Shown: positions 44,783-54,288, numbered from the stretch's first letter. The stretch: 64,000 nucleotides of DNA from Fusibacter paucivorans (GCF_018390735.1 NZ_JAHBCL010000018.1:32922-96921); one strand, 5' to 3'. The notes: a model not told the origin generated them from the sequence alone. Program-made: numbers and translations.

Positions 44783-45901
44783 ATGAAAAAGATAATCATC
44801 TTAATGATATTAATGCTTACAATTGGCGGAACACTAAATTACGCCGAGGAAAATATGCCTTCAAACTGGGCACAGAAAAGCGTTGAAACATTACAATCGT
44901 ACAAGCTTTTTCGCGATGAAAGCTTTGATCGCTATCAAGAGGACATCACGCGAAAAGATTTCGTCTATTTTGCCGTCCGACTCTATGAAATTATTAAAGA
45001 CCAAGAAATCGAAGTCGACCCTAATATTCATTTTGCAGATACTGATGATCTTTACGTGTTAAAGAGTGCAACGATAGGGCTTGCCGGTGGTGTTGGAAAC
45101 GGTATGTTTGCACCGGATACCACCCTCACACGCGAACAGTTAGCTGTACTGGTCATCAAAACAATGCGGCTTGCAGGTGTTGAACTCGAGCCATCCGCTA
45201 TCGGCAGCTACGCCTATTCAGATGAAAAAGTCTTTAGCCCTTGGGCAACACAGAGCATCTATTTAGCTAAATCAAATGACGTCATCAATGGCGTTGGGTA
45301 TAATCTCTTTAATCCTGATGGCCATGCGACCACTGAAGCCGCCATCGTCATCGTCAATAAAATCATTGATATTGCAACGGATCAAAGAATGATAGACCTC
45401 ACGCATTATTATAAGTCCCATATTGTCAATCCCGCCAGCTACAATTATGCAGCTGATACCGTATTGACCGACATCCTCAAACAGTATGGCGGCGTCTATG
45501 TCCTTCACAGTACCGGCGACGGTTCCTCCCGCGTTGTCTATTCTCATGACAATGAAGTCAATTATTATGAAAAAGGGTATACTGCACAACAGTATCCCGA
45601 CCTTACGATTGCCATGGGCTTTAAAAACGAAGTTTTCGTTACGTTTTATGGCATGTTTGATGAAGGCAATGCCATGATGGTCGATTTCTTAAAATACGCT
45701 TTCAAGGATTTGGATACGGATATGGATGAAGCCGTCCAACGTGCGCTCACCGATATCGAAGGAACACTTGTCACTAATGATGAACAAGGTTGGTCTTACT
45801 ACAACTACAAAGATCTTAACGAAAAAACGATAACAGTCGGTGATATACAAGTCAGTTACGATGACCGCGGTTTCAATTTTGTGGTAAACTTTACTTATTA
45901 A
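44783..45901 (+). CDS. Secreted protein with S-layer homology (SLH) domains
   Basis: A signal peptide (1-21, ending LNYAEE) leads to three SLH-like modules (about 25-75, 82-135, 140-195). Each has the pattern of W/F-A-x-x-x-V/I followed by GxGxGxFxPDxxxTREQ: GGVGNGMFAPDTTLTREQLA is the clearest, then VINGVGYNLFNPDGHATTEAA. SLH modules bind pyruvylated wall polysaccharide and anchor proteins to the cell surface. The C-terminal 170 residues (from THYYKSH) have no recognised domain. ATG at 44783 follows TAGGAGG. Monocistronic with promoter and terminator. Confidence 0.87.
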   Translation: MKKIIILMILMLTIGGTLNYAEENMPSNWAQKSVETLQSYKLFRDESFDRYQEDITRKDFVYFAVRLYEIIKDQEIEVDPNIHFADTDDLYVLKSATIGLAGGVGNGMFAPDTTLTREQLAVLVIKTMRLAGVELEPSAIGSYAYSDEKVFSPWATQSIYLAKSNDVINGVGYNLFNPDGHATTEAAIVIVNKIIDIATDQRMIDLTHYYKSHIVNPASYNYAADTVLTDILKQYGGVYVLHSTGDGSSRVVYSHDNEVNYYEKGYTAQQYPDLTIAMGFKNEVFVTFYGMFDEGNAMMVDFLKYAFKDLDTDMDEAVQRALTDIEGTLVTNDEQGWSYYNYKDLNEKTITVGDIQVSYDDRGFNFVVNFTY

Positions 45902-45926
45902 AAGGCGCAGTTTTGCGCCTTTTTTC
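45900..45926 (+). terminator. Terminator after the SLH protein gene
   Basis: Stem AAAAGGCGCA/TGCGCCTTTT with a 4-nt loop and TTTTTT tract; it overlaps the stop codon. Confidence 0.88.
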
Positions 45927-45943
45927 TTTATTCAATGAAAAAC

Positions 45944-46525
45944 TCAATTGTTAAAAAAACTCAATTGTTCTACATCCGACAAATTTTCTGTATACCATTG
46001 CGGCGCATAAGCATGCGGCCCCTCTTCGAGCTTGCGTTCGTTCAGCCATCGCTTTGATTCTTCTGGCGGTACGATAACGGGCATTCTTTCATGGATTCCG
46101 GCGAGTTCAGGCGTAGCATCGCATGTTAAAATCAGCACACGGCCCTGTCTGGGATCATATAGTCCTGCAAATGAAATAAGAGCTGACTCCCCTTTAATCA
46201 CGTACTTTGCCTTTGTCACCCGATGCCACTCATAATAGCCAGATGCCGGAATTAAGCACGGCATAAAATGCTTAAAAAACGGCTTCGAATCAAAAGTTTC
46301 CCATCGTCCGTTGATAATCTGTTTTTCACGCTGGCGAATCGTCGCCGTAATTCCCCAAATAAGCGACAGCAGTTTTTGCTGCTGCCCCGACTCGATAATT
46401 GCCCAAACTCGATTACTTGGAAAAATTTCTATCTTTTTTTCATAGATCCCCTGAATGTCTTCAAAAATCTGATAGCGCTCGATAAGCGCTTCATAGTCAG
46501 CATCCAGTAAAAACCTTCCACACAT
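45944..46525 (-). CDS. YedK/HMCES-type SRAP protein (abasic-site DNA crosslinker)
   Basis: SRAP proteins shield abasic sites in single-stranded DNA by a thiazolidine bond from Cys2. The start is therefore placed at ATG 46525 so that the protein begins MCGRF, 6 nt after AGGAG; a longer start at 46543 would bury the cysteine. Further catalytic motifs are the Glu in ASGYYEWHR and the His in GIHERMPVIV. The 193-residue length fits. It stands alone, convergent with the SLH gene. Confidence 0.93.
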   Translation of the reverse strand: MCGRFLLDADYEALIERYQIFEDIQGIYEKKIEIFPSNRVWAIIESGQQQKLLSLIWGITATIRQREKQIINGRWETFDSKPFFKHFMPCLIPASGYYEWHRVTKAKYVIKGESALISFAGLYDPRQGRVLILTCDATPELAGIHERMPVIVPPEESKRWLNERKLEEGPHAYAPQWYTENLSDVEQLSFFNN

Positions 46526-46868
46526 ACATTTCTCCTGTTTCAATTGAACGTATCGTATTTCAGTATCATTTTATCGCATGTCCCGTTATTGCACAACCCC
46601 GCTTCACTTCTGTCAATATTGCATCCCCGTCTTTCGCTGATCCTTTCCTAAAATAAGCTGTATTTTCATCTTATCAGGTAATCCCTATTCCAGTAAAAGG
46701 ATTAAAAATTGAGTGGTGCCATTTTCTCAGGCAAACAGCAATTCTTTTTGAGACAATTATTTCGTGAAATTAATATCAAAATTTATTTTGTGGAATGTTT
46801 TTTTATGCCAGTTTGAGGTATAATATCTATATGTTGTTTGCATGAACACTTTTGGAGGTGTAAATATT
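46526..46868. other. Gap upstream of the FMN-binding lipoprotein gene
   Basis: No gene is seen. A TATAAT (46819-46824) lies 45 bp before the lipoprotein ATG but has only a weak -35. The rest shows no recognised element. Confidence 0.45.
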
Positions 46869-47783
46869 ATGAGGAAATTATTGAGTTTAATAATGGTTGT
46901 TGCCATGACAGCGGCGCTTTTAATCGGTTGCGGCAGTCAAAGTGCAGCACCAGCTGAAAATACGACAAGTAACGAAACGCCAGCAGCAACTGAAACGCCG
47001 GCAGCTGAAAATACTGAAACACCTGCTGCAACTACAGAAGGTTATGCTGATGGTATCTATTTTGCCCAAGATGCTGCATTCCCTGAATCAGGCTGGAAAT
47101 CAGTTGCCACATTTGAAGTCAAAGACGGAAAAATCGTGTCTGCTGACTGGAATGGTGCCAATGTTGCTGGCGGTGTCGATAAAAAGACATTCTCATCTGA
47201 AGGTAATTACGGCATGGTCGAAAAAGCAGGCGCGCAGGCAGAATGGCATGAACAAGCTGCTAAAGCTGAGCAATATCTCATTGACAATCAATCATTTGAC
47301 GGTATCAACTTCATTGATGATGAAGGCCATACGGACACCATTGCCGGTGTTTCTATCCACGTCAGCGATTTTGTCAATCTCGTAGATGAAGCATTGGCTA
47401 ATGGCCCTTCTGGCAAAGGCCCATTCACAGATGGTTCTTATTTTGCAGAAGATGCTGATTTCGATCCTTCTAACGGTTGGAAAGAAAACGTATCCGTTAC
47501 AGTTATCAACGGTTACATTGTTGCAGCTAACTGGAATGGTACAAGCGAAGCAACCGACAAAGACAAAAAAACTTATGCAAAAGACGGTGAATACGGTATG
47601 GTTGCCAATGGCGGCGCAATAGCAGAATGGGATGAACAAGCAGCAGCAGTTGAAAACTTCTTGATTCAATCACAAGATGTTGATGCAATCACACTCAATG
47701 AAGAAGGCAAGACAGATGCTGTCTCAGGTGCTACTATTCACGTATCAAACTTTGTAAAACTTGTTAAGGAAGCGCTTCAATAG
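46869..47783 (+). CDS. Two-repeat FMN-binding lipoprotein, PplA-like
   Basis: A lipoprotein of 304 residues with lipobox LLIGC (Cys22), a Thr/Ala/Glu-rich linker (about 25-60) and two homologous repeats. Each repeat has DGxYFA-D, a strand with DWNG or NWNG, and IHVSxFVxLVxEAL. Repeat 2 ends DAVSGAT, the sequence that ApbE enzymes flavinylate on Thr; repeat 1 has DTIAGVS at the same place, a degraded version. Size and plan resemble Listeria PplA, a surface flavoprotein of extracellular electron transfer. ATG at 46869 is 10 nt after GGAGG. An ApbE gene lies 3 kb away. Confidence 0.83.
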   Translation: MRKLLSLIMVVAMTAALLIGCGSQSAAPAENTTSNETPAATETPAAENTETPAATTEGYADGIYFAQDAAFPESGWKSVATFEVKDGKIVSADWNGANVAGGVDKKTFSSEGNYGMVEKAGAQAEWHEQAAKAEQYLIDNQSFDGINFIDDEGHTDTIAGVSIHVSDFVNLVDEALANGPSGKGPFTDGSYFAEDADFDPSNGWKENVSVTVINGYIVAANWNGTSEATDKDKKTYAKDGEYGMVANGGAIAEWDEQAAAVENFLIQSQDVDAITLNEEGKTDAVSGATIHVSNFVKLVKEALQ

Positions 47784-47870
47784 AATAGCTAAAGATAAAG
47801 CTTTCATGATAAAGCATTTTGATATAAAGGGAAATGAATAACGTCGCAAACAACAACATTTAGACTAATG

Positions 47871-47902
47871 AAAGCAAGCGTATCGCTTGCTTTTTTATTT
47901 TT
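47871..47902 (+). terminator. Terminator after the FMN-binding lipoprotein gene
   Basis: AAAGCAAGCG-TAT-CGCTTGCTTT stem-loop followed by a long T-rich run. Confidence 0.9.
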
Positions 47903-47990
47903 TTGAAATAAAGAATTCCAGGCACACACGCATCACAACTGTTTCATATAGGATAAACGGGATATAAATGTACTATTCGGGGGTGATAGA

Positions 47991-49160
47991 ATGAATCAAA
48001 TGCTGGAACTAAGAAAATTCGTAGTGCCGGAGATTATAATTGGAGATGGATCAAGTTTGCTCATCAATCGGTATATTGGGCATTTTGCATCGAAAAGACC
48101 CATGATCGTAACAGATAAAAACATTCGTGGTCTGCCTTGGTTTAATGATATTACGGCAGTCATTGACGACCTCGTCGAAACCGTTATCATCTTTGACGAT
48201 GTTACAGAGAATCCAAAAGATTATGAAGCCATGCTGGGCGCTGAACTTTTTTTGACCCATAATTGCGATTTAATTATTGCTGTTGGCGGCGGCAGCCCTA
48301 TTGATTGTGCCAAGTGTATTAGTATTGTCTCAACCAATGGCGGGCATATTCTCGACTATGAAGGCGTTGACGAAATCGCCCTGCCCGGACCACCGCTGAT
48401 TTGTATTCCCTCAACTGCCGGAAGCGCTGCGGATGTTTCACAGTTCGCCATTATCACTGACAGCAAAACACATGCAAAAAAGGCCATTATCAGCAAAAAA
48501 ATTGTCCCCGATCTCGCTTTAATTGATCCCGAACCACTTAAAACAATGGATAAACATTTGCGCGCCTTTACGGGAATGGACGCTTTAACACACGCTATTG
48601 AAGCGTATGTTTCGAATGCACAGTCTCCTATTACAGATGTCCACGCGTTGGAAGCTGTCCGCATTATCAACAGCGTCCTCGAACCCGCTTTCAAACAATC
48701 ACCTAAATTGGCGGATTTATACCAGTTGGCACTTGCCTCCACCCATGCCGGCTTTGCGTTTTCCAATGCGAGCCTCGGTGCAGTTCACGCAATGGCTCAT
48801 AGTCTAGGCGCACTGTTAAATCTGCCGCATGGACAGTGCAACAGCATCCTCTTAAATTATATTATTGAAGAAAATTTTTACGCAGCGCCTCATCGTTACC
48901 GACAAATTGCGATTGCCTTTCAGCTTCCTGTCGAAACAGCTCCTGATGACCAGGTGTTACAGCAACTGCTGTCGCGTATTGATACAATGCGTCAGAACTT
49001 AGAGGTTCCCGATCGTATTATCGTTGAGACCAAAACACCTACACTGATTAAGCAACTAGTCTCAACCACACTGCACGATCCCTGTATTATAACGAATCCA
49101 AAAGTATTTACCGAATCCGAGTTGGAGGTGCTCTTTGAAAAAATCATCTCAGAATCCTGA
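47991..49160 (+). CDS. Iron-containing (group III) alcohol dehydrogenase
   Basis: A 389-residue cytoplasmic dehydrogenase interconverting alcohols and aldehydes with NAD(P)H. The coenzyme loop AVGGGSPIDCAKC, the first metal motif GMDALTHAIEAYVS (Asp and His ligands) and the second GAVHAMAHSLGALLNLPHG (His ligands) are intact. ATG at 47991 follows GGGGGTGATAGA. Its last 26 nt overlap the start of a c-di-GMP turnover gene, a rare partner for such an enzyme. Substrate unknown; butanol, ethanol or 1,3-propanediol types cannot be told apart. Confidence 0.92.
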   Translation: MNQMLELRKFVVPEIIIGDGSSLLINRYIGHFASKRPMIVTDKNIRGLPWFNDITAVIDDLVETVIIFDDVTENPKDYEAMLGAELFLTHNCDLIIAVGGGSPIDCAKCISIVSTNGGHILDYEGVDEIALPGPPLICIPSTAGSAADVSQFAIITDSKTHAKKAIISKKIVPDLALIDPEPLKTMDKHLRAFTGMDALTHAIEAYVSNAQSPITDVHALEAVRIINSVLEPAFKQSPKLADLYQLALASTHAGFAFSNASLGAVHAMAHSLGALLNLPHGQCNSILLNYIIEENFYAAPHRYRQIAIAFQLPVETAPDDQVLQQLLSRIDTMRQNLEVPDRIIVETKTPTLIKQLVSTTLHDPCIITNPKVFTESELEVLFEKIISES

Positions 49161-50634
49161 CACCAAATTGACACGAGATGCTATTATCGGCTTAGGGGAA
49201 GCTTCTGTTCGGAAGAATTATTATTCTGAACTTCAAGGCAAAATCATTGACCTAGAGCGTATCAACGCACGCAATCGCGCAATTTTAAATACGATTCCGG
49301 ACATTTTAATGCTCAGTGATACAAAGGGCAACTTGACACCTTTTACCACAAACCGCAATACACACAATCCCTTTTTTATCGCTTTGATGGCCGAAGTCAA
49401 GACGATGGCGACCCTTCGGGAAAGCGTTCAAAGATGCCAGCGCGATAAAAAAATGACACAGCTCTATTTCAATATCGCTTTTAACGGCAGTACGCATTAT
49501 ATGGAAGCACGCGTTAATTATACGGAATTTGATGAATTCCTAATTATGATCCGTGATATCACCGAAACAAAGATGCTGGAAAATCAATTGAGACATATGG
49601 CCGATCACGACAGCCTTACAGGATTGCTGACCCGTGATCTCTTTGTTAAAAAACTTCTGGGCTATCGCGACCACCTCATTGAACAATTAGGGATTGTCGT
49701 TTTTGATATTGATGGGTTAAAGATGATTAATGATACGCTTGGACATTATATTGGCGACCAAGTGATTAAAACCGTTGCTGAACAAATCGAGATCGTTTTT
49801 TCAGGGGTTGGTTTTTTATCGCGATTAAGTGGTGATGAATTCGGCGTTCTCATTGAGGGCGTTTCTGAAGCTGAACTCGATCAATTGGTTAAAAAAGTGA
49901 TTGATCATGTTGACGCTATCAACGAACGCAGTGAAAGTGTCATTATTTCCATCTCTTTTGGCTATGCTGTTGCGGAAAACGGTTATGTAGATGTCGACAG
50001 TTTTTACAGCATTGCCGACAATCATATGTATCAAAACAAAATGTTTAAGGCCACCAGTGCTCGATCCAGTATCGTTAAAACCCTTATGAAAACGCTGCAG
50101 GCCAAAGACTTTATTACCGAAGGACATGCTGATCGCATGGCCTCCATTGCAACTGCTTTAGGTGAAAGGATCAATCTAAGCCGCCATATTATTGATCGCC
50201 TGCATCTCTTGGCTAAATTCCATGATATCGGCAAAGTCGGTATTCCCGATAATATCTTGAATAAACCGGGAAAGCTCGATCCCAACGAATACAAAGTGAT
50301 GAAAACCCACACGCATATCGGCATGAGGATCGCTCTTGAATCCGTTGATCTTCAGGATATTGCCAACCTTATCTATCACCATCATGAACGTTGGGACGGC
50401 GGCGGTTATCCAGAAGGACTGAGCCACACAGATATTCCGATTGAATGCCGTATCTTAAGTATTGTCGATTCCTACGATGCCATGACAAACGATCGACCAT
50501 ATCGGAAAGCCCTTACACATGAAGAAGCCATTGAAGAAATTAAGAAAAATGCAGGCACCCAATTTGATCCCGAATTAGTCGCCATTTTCTGCGATTTAAT
50601 TTCCAAACCGATTTCTGCTCTATTGTTTGATTAA
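49135..50634 (+). CDS. PAS-GGDEF-HD-GYP cyclic-di-GMP turnover protein
   Basis: Domains in order: a PAS-like region (about 45-150), a GGDEF domain (about 160-315) with DHDSLTGLLTRD and SGDEF in the active loop, and an HD-GYP phosphodiesterase (about 325-490). The last shows HDIGKVGIPDNILNKPGKL and HHERWDGGGYPEGL, with all metal ligands. Because GGDEF reads SGDEF, cyclase activity is uncertain while hydrolysis of c-di-GMP is likely. No membrane segments. The start is TTG at 49135, 6 nt after GGAGG inside the upstream dehydrogenase gene. Confidence 0.9.
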   Translation: MKKSSQNPDTKLTRDAIIGLGEASVRKNYYSELQGKIIDLERINARNRAILNTIPDILMLSDTKGNLTPFTTNRNTHNPFFIALMAEVKTMATLRESVQRCQRDKKMTQLYFNIAFNGSTHYMEARVNYTEFDEFLIMIRDITETKMLENQLRHMADHDSLTGLLTRDLFVKKLLGYRDHLIEQLGIVVFDIDGLKMINDTLGHYIGDQVIKTVAEQIEIVFSGVGFLSRLSGDEFGVLIEGVSEAELDQLVKKVIDHVDAINERSESVIISISFGYAVAENGYVDVDSFYSIADNHMYQNKMFKATSARSSIVKTLMKTLQAKDFITEGHADRMASIATALGERINLSRHIIDRLHLLAKFHDIGKVGIPDNILNKPGKLDPNEYKVMKTHTHIGMRIALESVDLQDIANLIYHHHERWDGGGYPEGLSHTDIPIECRILSIVDSYDAMTNDRPYRKALTHEEAIEEIKKNAGTQFDPELVAIFCDLISKPISALLFD

Positions 50635-50657
50635 GAATTGAGCCATACTCTATATGC

Positions 50658-50701
50658 AAAAGCGAAGTCAATGTCATTCTCATGGCATCGACTTCGCTTT
50701 T
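50658..50701. terminator. Bidirectional terminator between the HD-GYP gene and apbE
   Basis: Arms AAAAGCGAAGTC and GACTTCGCTTTT with a further inner pairing that is complete on the minus strand through G-U pairs. Confidence 0.88.
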
Positions 50702-50752
50702 TATAACATTCGATAATGCTTTTTTAATCATTCTTCGGGCTTCTGGATACAC

Positions 50753-51952
50753 TCACTGCTTATAGGCACCAACCACCTCATAAAGTGTATTGGTTGGAAC
50801 AAATACATCCGCTAGGCCATCTGTAAAATAAATTTTATTCTCATCCGTTATAAACAGCACCTCAATGTCATCCCGCGTTTCAGCATAGGCATAGGCCTCA
50901 TCAAGACCCATCACGAACAGCGATGTTGAAAGGCCGTCACCATCTACCGATTTCTCTGAAACAATTGATATGGATGCCAAATGATTCTGCTCCGGATAGC
51001 CTGTATAAGGGTTCAGAATATGATGGTACCGCACGCCATCTTCAATAAAAAAGCGTTCATAAATACCAGAAGAGACAATGGCATTATCCCTGAGCTTCAA
51101 TATGCCAACGATATCACTTTGGCCGCCATTGGGGTCTCTGACCCCCACTGACCAGTAATCACTGTTTGGCTTGGTGCCAACCGTCAAGACATTGCCGCCT
51201 AAATTAATAATGGCATGCTCATATCCTCGATTTAGAATCACTTGCTTAATGGCATCCGCAATATAACCTTTGGCAATGGCGCCAAGGTCCAACTTCATGC
51301 CTTCGCGCTTCAAATACACACTGTGATTTGCTTCATCAAGTTCAATATCGTGATAATTGATCAGTGCAACTGCCGCATCAATTTCTGTCTGATCTGGGAT
51401 ATGCGCCGTATCGGTGCCAATTCCCCAAAGGTCCACCAGCGGTCCAATGGTGATATCAAATTTGCCGTCAGATAATGCTGAGTATGCCAAACCCTGCTGA
51501 ATAAGCATCCATAGATCATCTGACACGGCTACCGGCTCAATACCTGCTGCTGCGTTAATGGCATCTACTTCAGATGTTGTAATATTCTTGGCAATCATCT
51601 TTTCATAAAAATCAATCGTGTAAAAGATCTCGTCAAAGAGCTTGTCAGGCGCCTGCATATCTGCATAAACACTGATCTTGATATAAGTACCAATTTGATA
51701 GCTCTCCTGAGATGTAATAATCGACTGTGTCTTGCTGTCATCGACAACCGTTGCATTTGATCTGATCAAATCTCCCGGCAGTTCAAACTGTTCATCACTT
51801 GTATAAACACCAATCGCTTCTGACGTTTCTGCATCAGTGCTGTCCACTGTCGTCGTATGCTCCGAATCAGTGCTGCTGTCTGCTGATTGGTTTTGACAAG
51901 CGGACAGCATAAGCACTGCACACAGCATCCATATGGCTAATCTACCCTTCAT
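50753..51952 (-). CDS. apbE: ApbE-family FAD:protein FMN transferase (lipoprotein)
   Basis: ApbE transfers FMN from FAD to a Ser/Thr in target proteins outside the membrane. A signal peptide with lipobox LSAC (Cys19) and a Ser/Thr-rich linker precede the catalytic domain (about 85-395). That domain has FDITIGPLVDLWGI, LDLGAIAKGYIAD, INLGGNV, YHHILNPYTGYP and DGLSTSLFVMG, which together form the FAD and Mg sites. The 399-residue length is typical for the lipoprotein type. A likely substrate is the FMN-binding lipoprotein at 46869-47783. ATG at 51952 follows CGGAGG. Confidence 0.95.
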   Translation of the reverse strand: MKGRLAIWMLCAVLMLSACQNQSADSSTDSEHTTTVDSTDAETSEAIGVYTSDEQFELPGDLIRSNATVVDDSKTQSIITSQESYQIGTYIKISVYADMQAPDKLFDEIFYTIDFYEKMIAKNITTSEVDAINAAAGIEPVAVSDDLWMLIQQGLAYSALSDGKFDITIGPLVDLWGIGTDTAHIPDQTEIDAAVALINYHDIELDEANHSVYLKREGMKLDLGAIAKGYIADAIKQVILNRGYEHAIINLGGNVLTVGTKPNSDYWSVGVRDPNGGQSDIVGILKLRDNAIVSSGIYERFFIEDGVRYHHILNPYTGYPEQNHLASISIVSEKSVDGDGLSTSLFVMGLDEAYAYAETRDDIEVLFITDENKIYFTDGLADVFVPTNTLYEVVGAYKQ

Positions 51953-52017
51953 TTTGCCTCCGTCGTTCGGTTTTTCTATATGCCATTATACCATAGCGAC
52001 GAATGATTATTAACCCG

Positions 52018-52977
52018 TTAGACAACACTGTCGAGAATGATTTTCCCAGAGACGATTCCAAGTGTGATCTCATAGGTTGTCGATCGATCTGTAATACTGA
52101 CGTGCTTACGTCCGGTGCTCTCTTTTTCCACAACGGCGAAGCCGCTCGTATCAATGCTGCCAGAAATGCTGTCAAGTTTCAAGTTATAGCGTTCAGGGGC
52201 TTTAACCCGAACCTCTATCTTGCCCGAAACGGAGTTGCCAACCACTTCTTTGACATCACCAGAATCATCATATTGAATGCCGCCAGATACATTTTTCAGC
52301 TTTATACGACTGTGCTCACCATTGACTTTCACTTTGCCGGATGTCGACCCATAAGAGCCATTAGCGCATTTGACGTCTTCAATAATTACGGTACCTGATG
52401 TCGTCTTTGCACCAATTTTTGATGACTTAACCTGCATTAAGTGAATATTGCCGCTGACTGACTTCAAATTGAGATCAAGCCCTTTTAAACCGATCATGGA
52501 TAAATTCCCAGAAACACTGGAAATATCTGCGTGATCGACAACTGTGTGCATTGGCAATTTTATATTGATAAATAAGGTTTGTTTCAAAATTTGCGCTGAG
52601 TTTCTGACAAAATCAATCAGATCATTGAGACTCTGCGGTCGATGCTCCTGTATACTGATGCGCGACCCCTCTTCTTTAAAAACCAACCACTCCGGTTTCG
52701 GTACCAATTCTCTCGTTTGCGAATCCATGATTTCAATGGTAACATCATCGACATTTGATTTTTCGACATTGAGTCGACTTGCAATCAATGCGATATCAAA
52801 ATCTTTATAACTTGACGTGTCACTACCCGTAATGGTCTCAGCTGTCACTTTTATATCAGATATTTCATATTGTTCAATGCGTTCTGCTTGATCGACTGCC
52901 TCAATCATCGACAGCGCTTCTTCGGCAGATAAATTTCCCGCTTCAATCATTTTTAATATTTCAAGCTTATTGCCCAT
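52018..52977 (-). CDS. DUF4097 beta-helix-like protein
   Basis: A 319-residue protein. It begins with a short helical SHOCT-like segment (KLEILKMIEAGNLSAEEALSMIEAV, residues 3-27). A linker region leads to a C-terminal DUF4097 domain (about 135-315) made of repeated strand turns with SVSGN, TSGTV, STSGKV, VSGGI and SISGS at regular spacing, which suggests a right-handed beta-helix. Relatives include YvlB-type proteins near membrane-stress genes. ATG at 52977 is 7 nt after GGAGG; the start at 53025 has none. It precedes apbE by 65 bp and may share its transcript. Function unknown. Confidence 0.82.
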   Translation of the reverse strand: MGNKLEILKMIEAGNLSAEEALSMIEAVDQAERIEQYEISDIKVTAETITGSDTSSYKDFDIALIASRLNVEKSNVDDVTIEIMDSQTRELVPKPEWLVFKEEGSRISIQEHRPQSLNDLIDFVRNSAQILKQTLFINIKLPMHTVVDHADISSVSGNLSMIGLKGLDLNLKSVSGNIHLMQVKSSKIGAKTTSGTVIIEDVKCANGSYGSTSGKVKVNGEHSRIKLKNVSGGIQYDDSGDVKEVVGNSVSGKIEVRVKAPERYNLKLDSISGSIDTSGFAVVEKESTGRKHVSITDRSTTYEITLGIVSGKIILDSVV

Positions 52978-53016
52978 TGATTTACCTCCATTAATCATTT
53001 GTACTGCCTTAATCTC

Positions 53017-53045
53017 AACATACACAACCCCATTAAAAAAGTCAA
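53017..53045 (-). promoter_or_regulatory. Promoter of the DUF4097 (and possibly apbE) unit
   Basis: Minus-strand TTGACT (53040-53045), 17-bp spacer, TATGTT (53017-53022), about 40 bp before the start codon. Confidence 0.6.
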
Positions 53046-53201
53046 TTGCACCTTGTTATTTCTAATGGCATTTTAACCAAACCATTATGAACATCACCTC
53101 TTAACATTTAAAATATTGGCATTCGGTAAAACTTCGCCAAAAATTAGGTTAGCGTGCTGTCATAATCTTTTGTCAAATACTTCATTAAGCCTTTATCAAT
53201 G

Positions 53202-53232
53202 AAAAAACCCCCGTGCTGATCCTGCACGAGGG
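53202..53232 (-). terminator. Terminator after the SPFH gene
   Basis: On the minus strand CCCTCGTGC and GCACGGGGG pair with a 7-nt loop and are followed by TTTTTT. Confidence 0.85.
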
Positions 53233-53307
53233 CGATTGCTAGTTTCAATTTTAACGTTTAGTTTTCTATTACACGTTCTCATGGTGGTTAGCGAATAATG
53301 CCAGCAC

Positions 53308-54288
53308 CTACGCTTCCGGATTTTGCATTGCTGGATTCGGTACTTCCGGCATTACCTTAAGATCAGAAGCTTCCTTAATCGCAGCAACCAAATTGGCTGT
53401 GCCGGCAAGCTCAGATGGAATAATAAGTTTCGTCGCCTGACCATTCGCCACTTTTTCAAGTGCCTCAAAACTCTTGAGCATTAAAACATTTTGATCGGTA
53501 TTAGCCTTTTTCAACATTTCAAGCCCTTGTGCGGTTGCTTCCTGAACTTTTAAGATCGCTTCGGCTTCACCTTCTGCTTCGCGAATTTGTGCTTCTTTTC
53601 GCGCTTCAGCTTTGAGAATAGCCGATTGTTTTTCCGCTTCCGCATTGAGAATAGCTGCTTCTTTACGGCCTTCTGCAACGAGTACCGCCGATTTTTTCTC
53701 ACCTTCTGCTCTGAGAATTTGTTCTCTTCTTTCACGTTCTGCACGCATCTGTTTTTCCATCGCTTCTTGGATATCGTTTGGCGGCAGGATGTTTTTCACT
53801 TCAACACGGTTCACTTTAATGCCCCACGGGTCAGTCGCTTCATCCAGAATGGAACGCATTTGCGTATTGATAAGATCACGCGATGTCAGCGTTTCATCAA
53901 GTTCTAACTGTCCAATAATATTTCTAAGTGTCGTTGCGGTTAGGTTTTCAATGGCAACGATTGGCTGCGCCACACCATAAGCATAAAGTTTTGCATCTGT
54001 GATCTGATAGTAAATCACCGTATCAATTTTCATCGTGACATTGTCTTTTGTAATGACTGGCTGCGGCGGAAAATCCACGACCAGTTCCTTTTGCGTCACC
54101 CGCATGGCAACACGGTCAATCAGTGGAATTTTAAAATGGAGTCCCGTCTCCCAAGTAGAATGGTAAGCGCCAAGTCTTTCAACAACGTACGCTGCCGCTT
54201 GTGGTACAATTTTAATATTAGATGCTACTAAAATGATGAAGAAAATTACCAGTACAACAAAAATGATAAAATTAAAAATTGCTGTCAT
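53308..54288 (-). CDS. SPFH/stomatin-like membrane protein (QmcA type)
   Basis: Residues 4-26 are a membrane anchor. The SPFH domain (about 25-190) has AAYVVERLGAYHSTWETGLHFKIPLIDRV, ELVVDFPPQPVITKDNV and NIIGQLELDETLTSRD. A long Ala/Glu-rich coiled coil (about 190-270, with AEGxxxAxxLxAEA repeats) follows. Such proteins form oligomers at membrane microdomains and are linked to membrane protein quality control. The adjacent upstream gene is its usual NfeD partner. 326 residues; ATG at 54288 follows AGGAGG. Confidence 0.93.
   Translation of the reverse strand: MTAIFNFIIFVVLVIFFIILVASNIKIVPQAAAYVVERLGAYHSTWETGLHFKIPLIDRVAMRVTQKELVVDFPPQPVITKDNVTMKIDTVIYYQITDAKLYAYGVAQPIVAIENLTATTLRNIIGQLELDETLTSRDLINTQMRSILDEATDPWGIKVNRVEVKNILPPNDIQEAMEKQMRAERERREQILRAEGEKKSAVLVAEGRKEAAILNAEAEKQSAILKAEARKEAQIREAEGEAEAILKVQEATAQGLEMLKKANTDQNVLMLKSFEALEKVANGQATKLIIPSELAGTANLVAAIKEASDLKVMPEVPNPAMQNPEA

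Larger units (their letters stand above)
52978..53307. other. Gap between DUF4097 and SPFH genes
   Basis: No gene is seen. It contains the DUF4097 promoter (53017-53045) and the SPFH gene terminator (53202-53232); the middle part shows nothing further. Confidence 0.5.
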
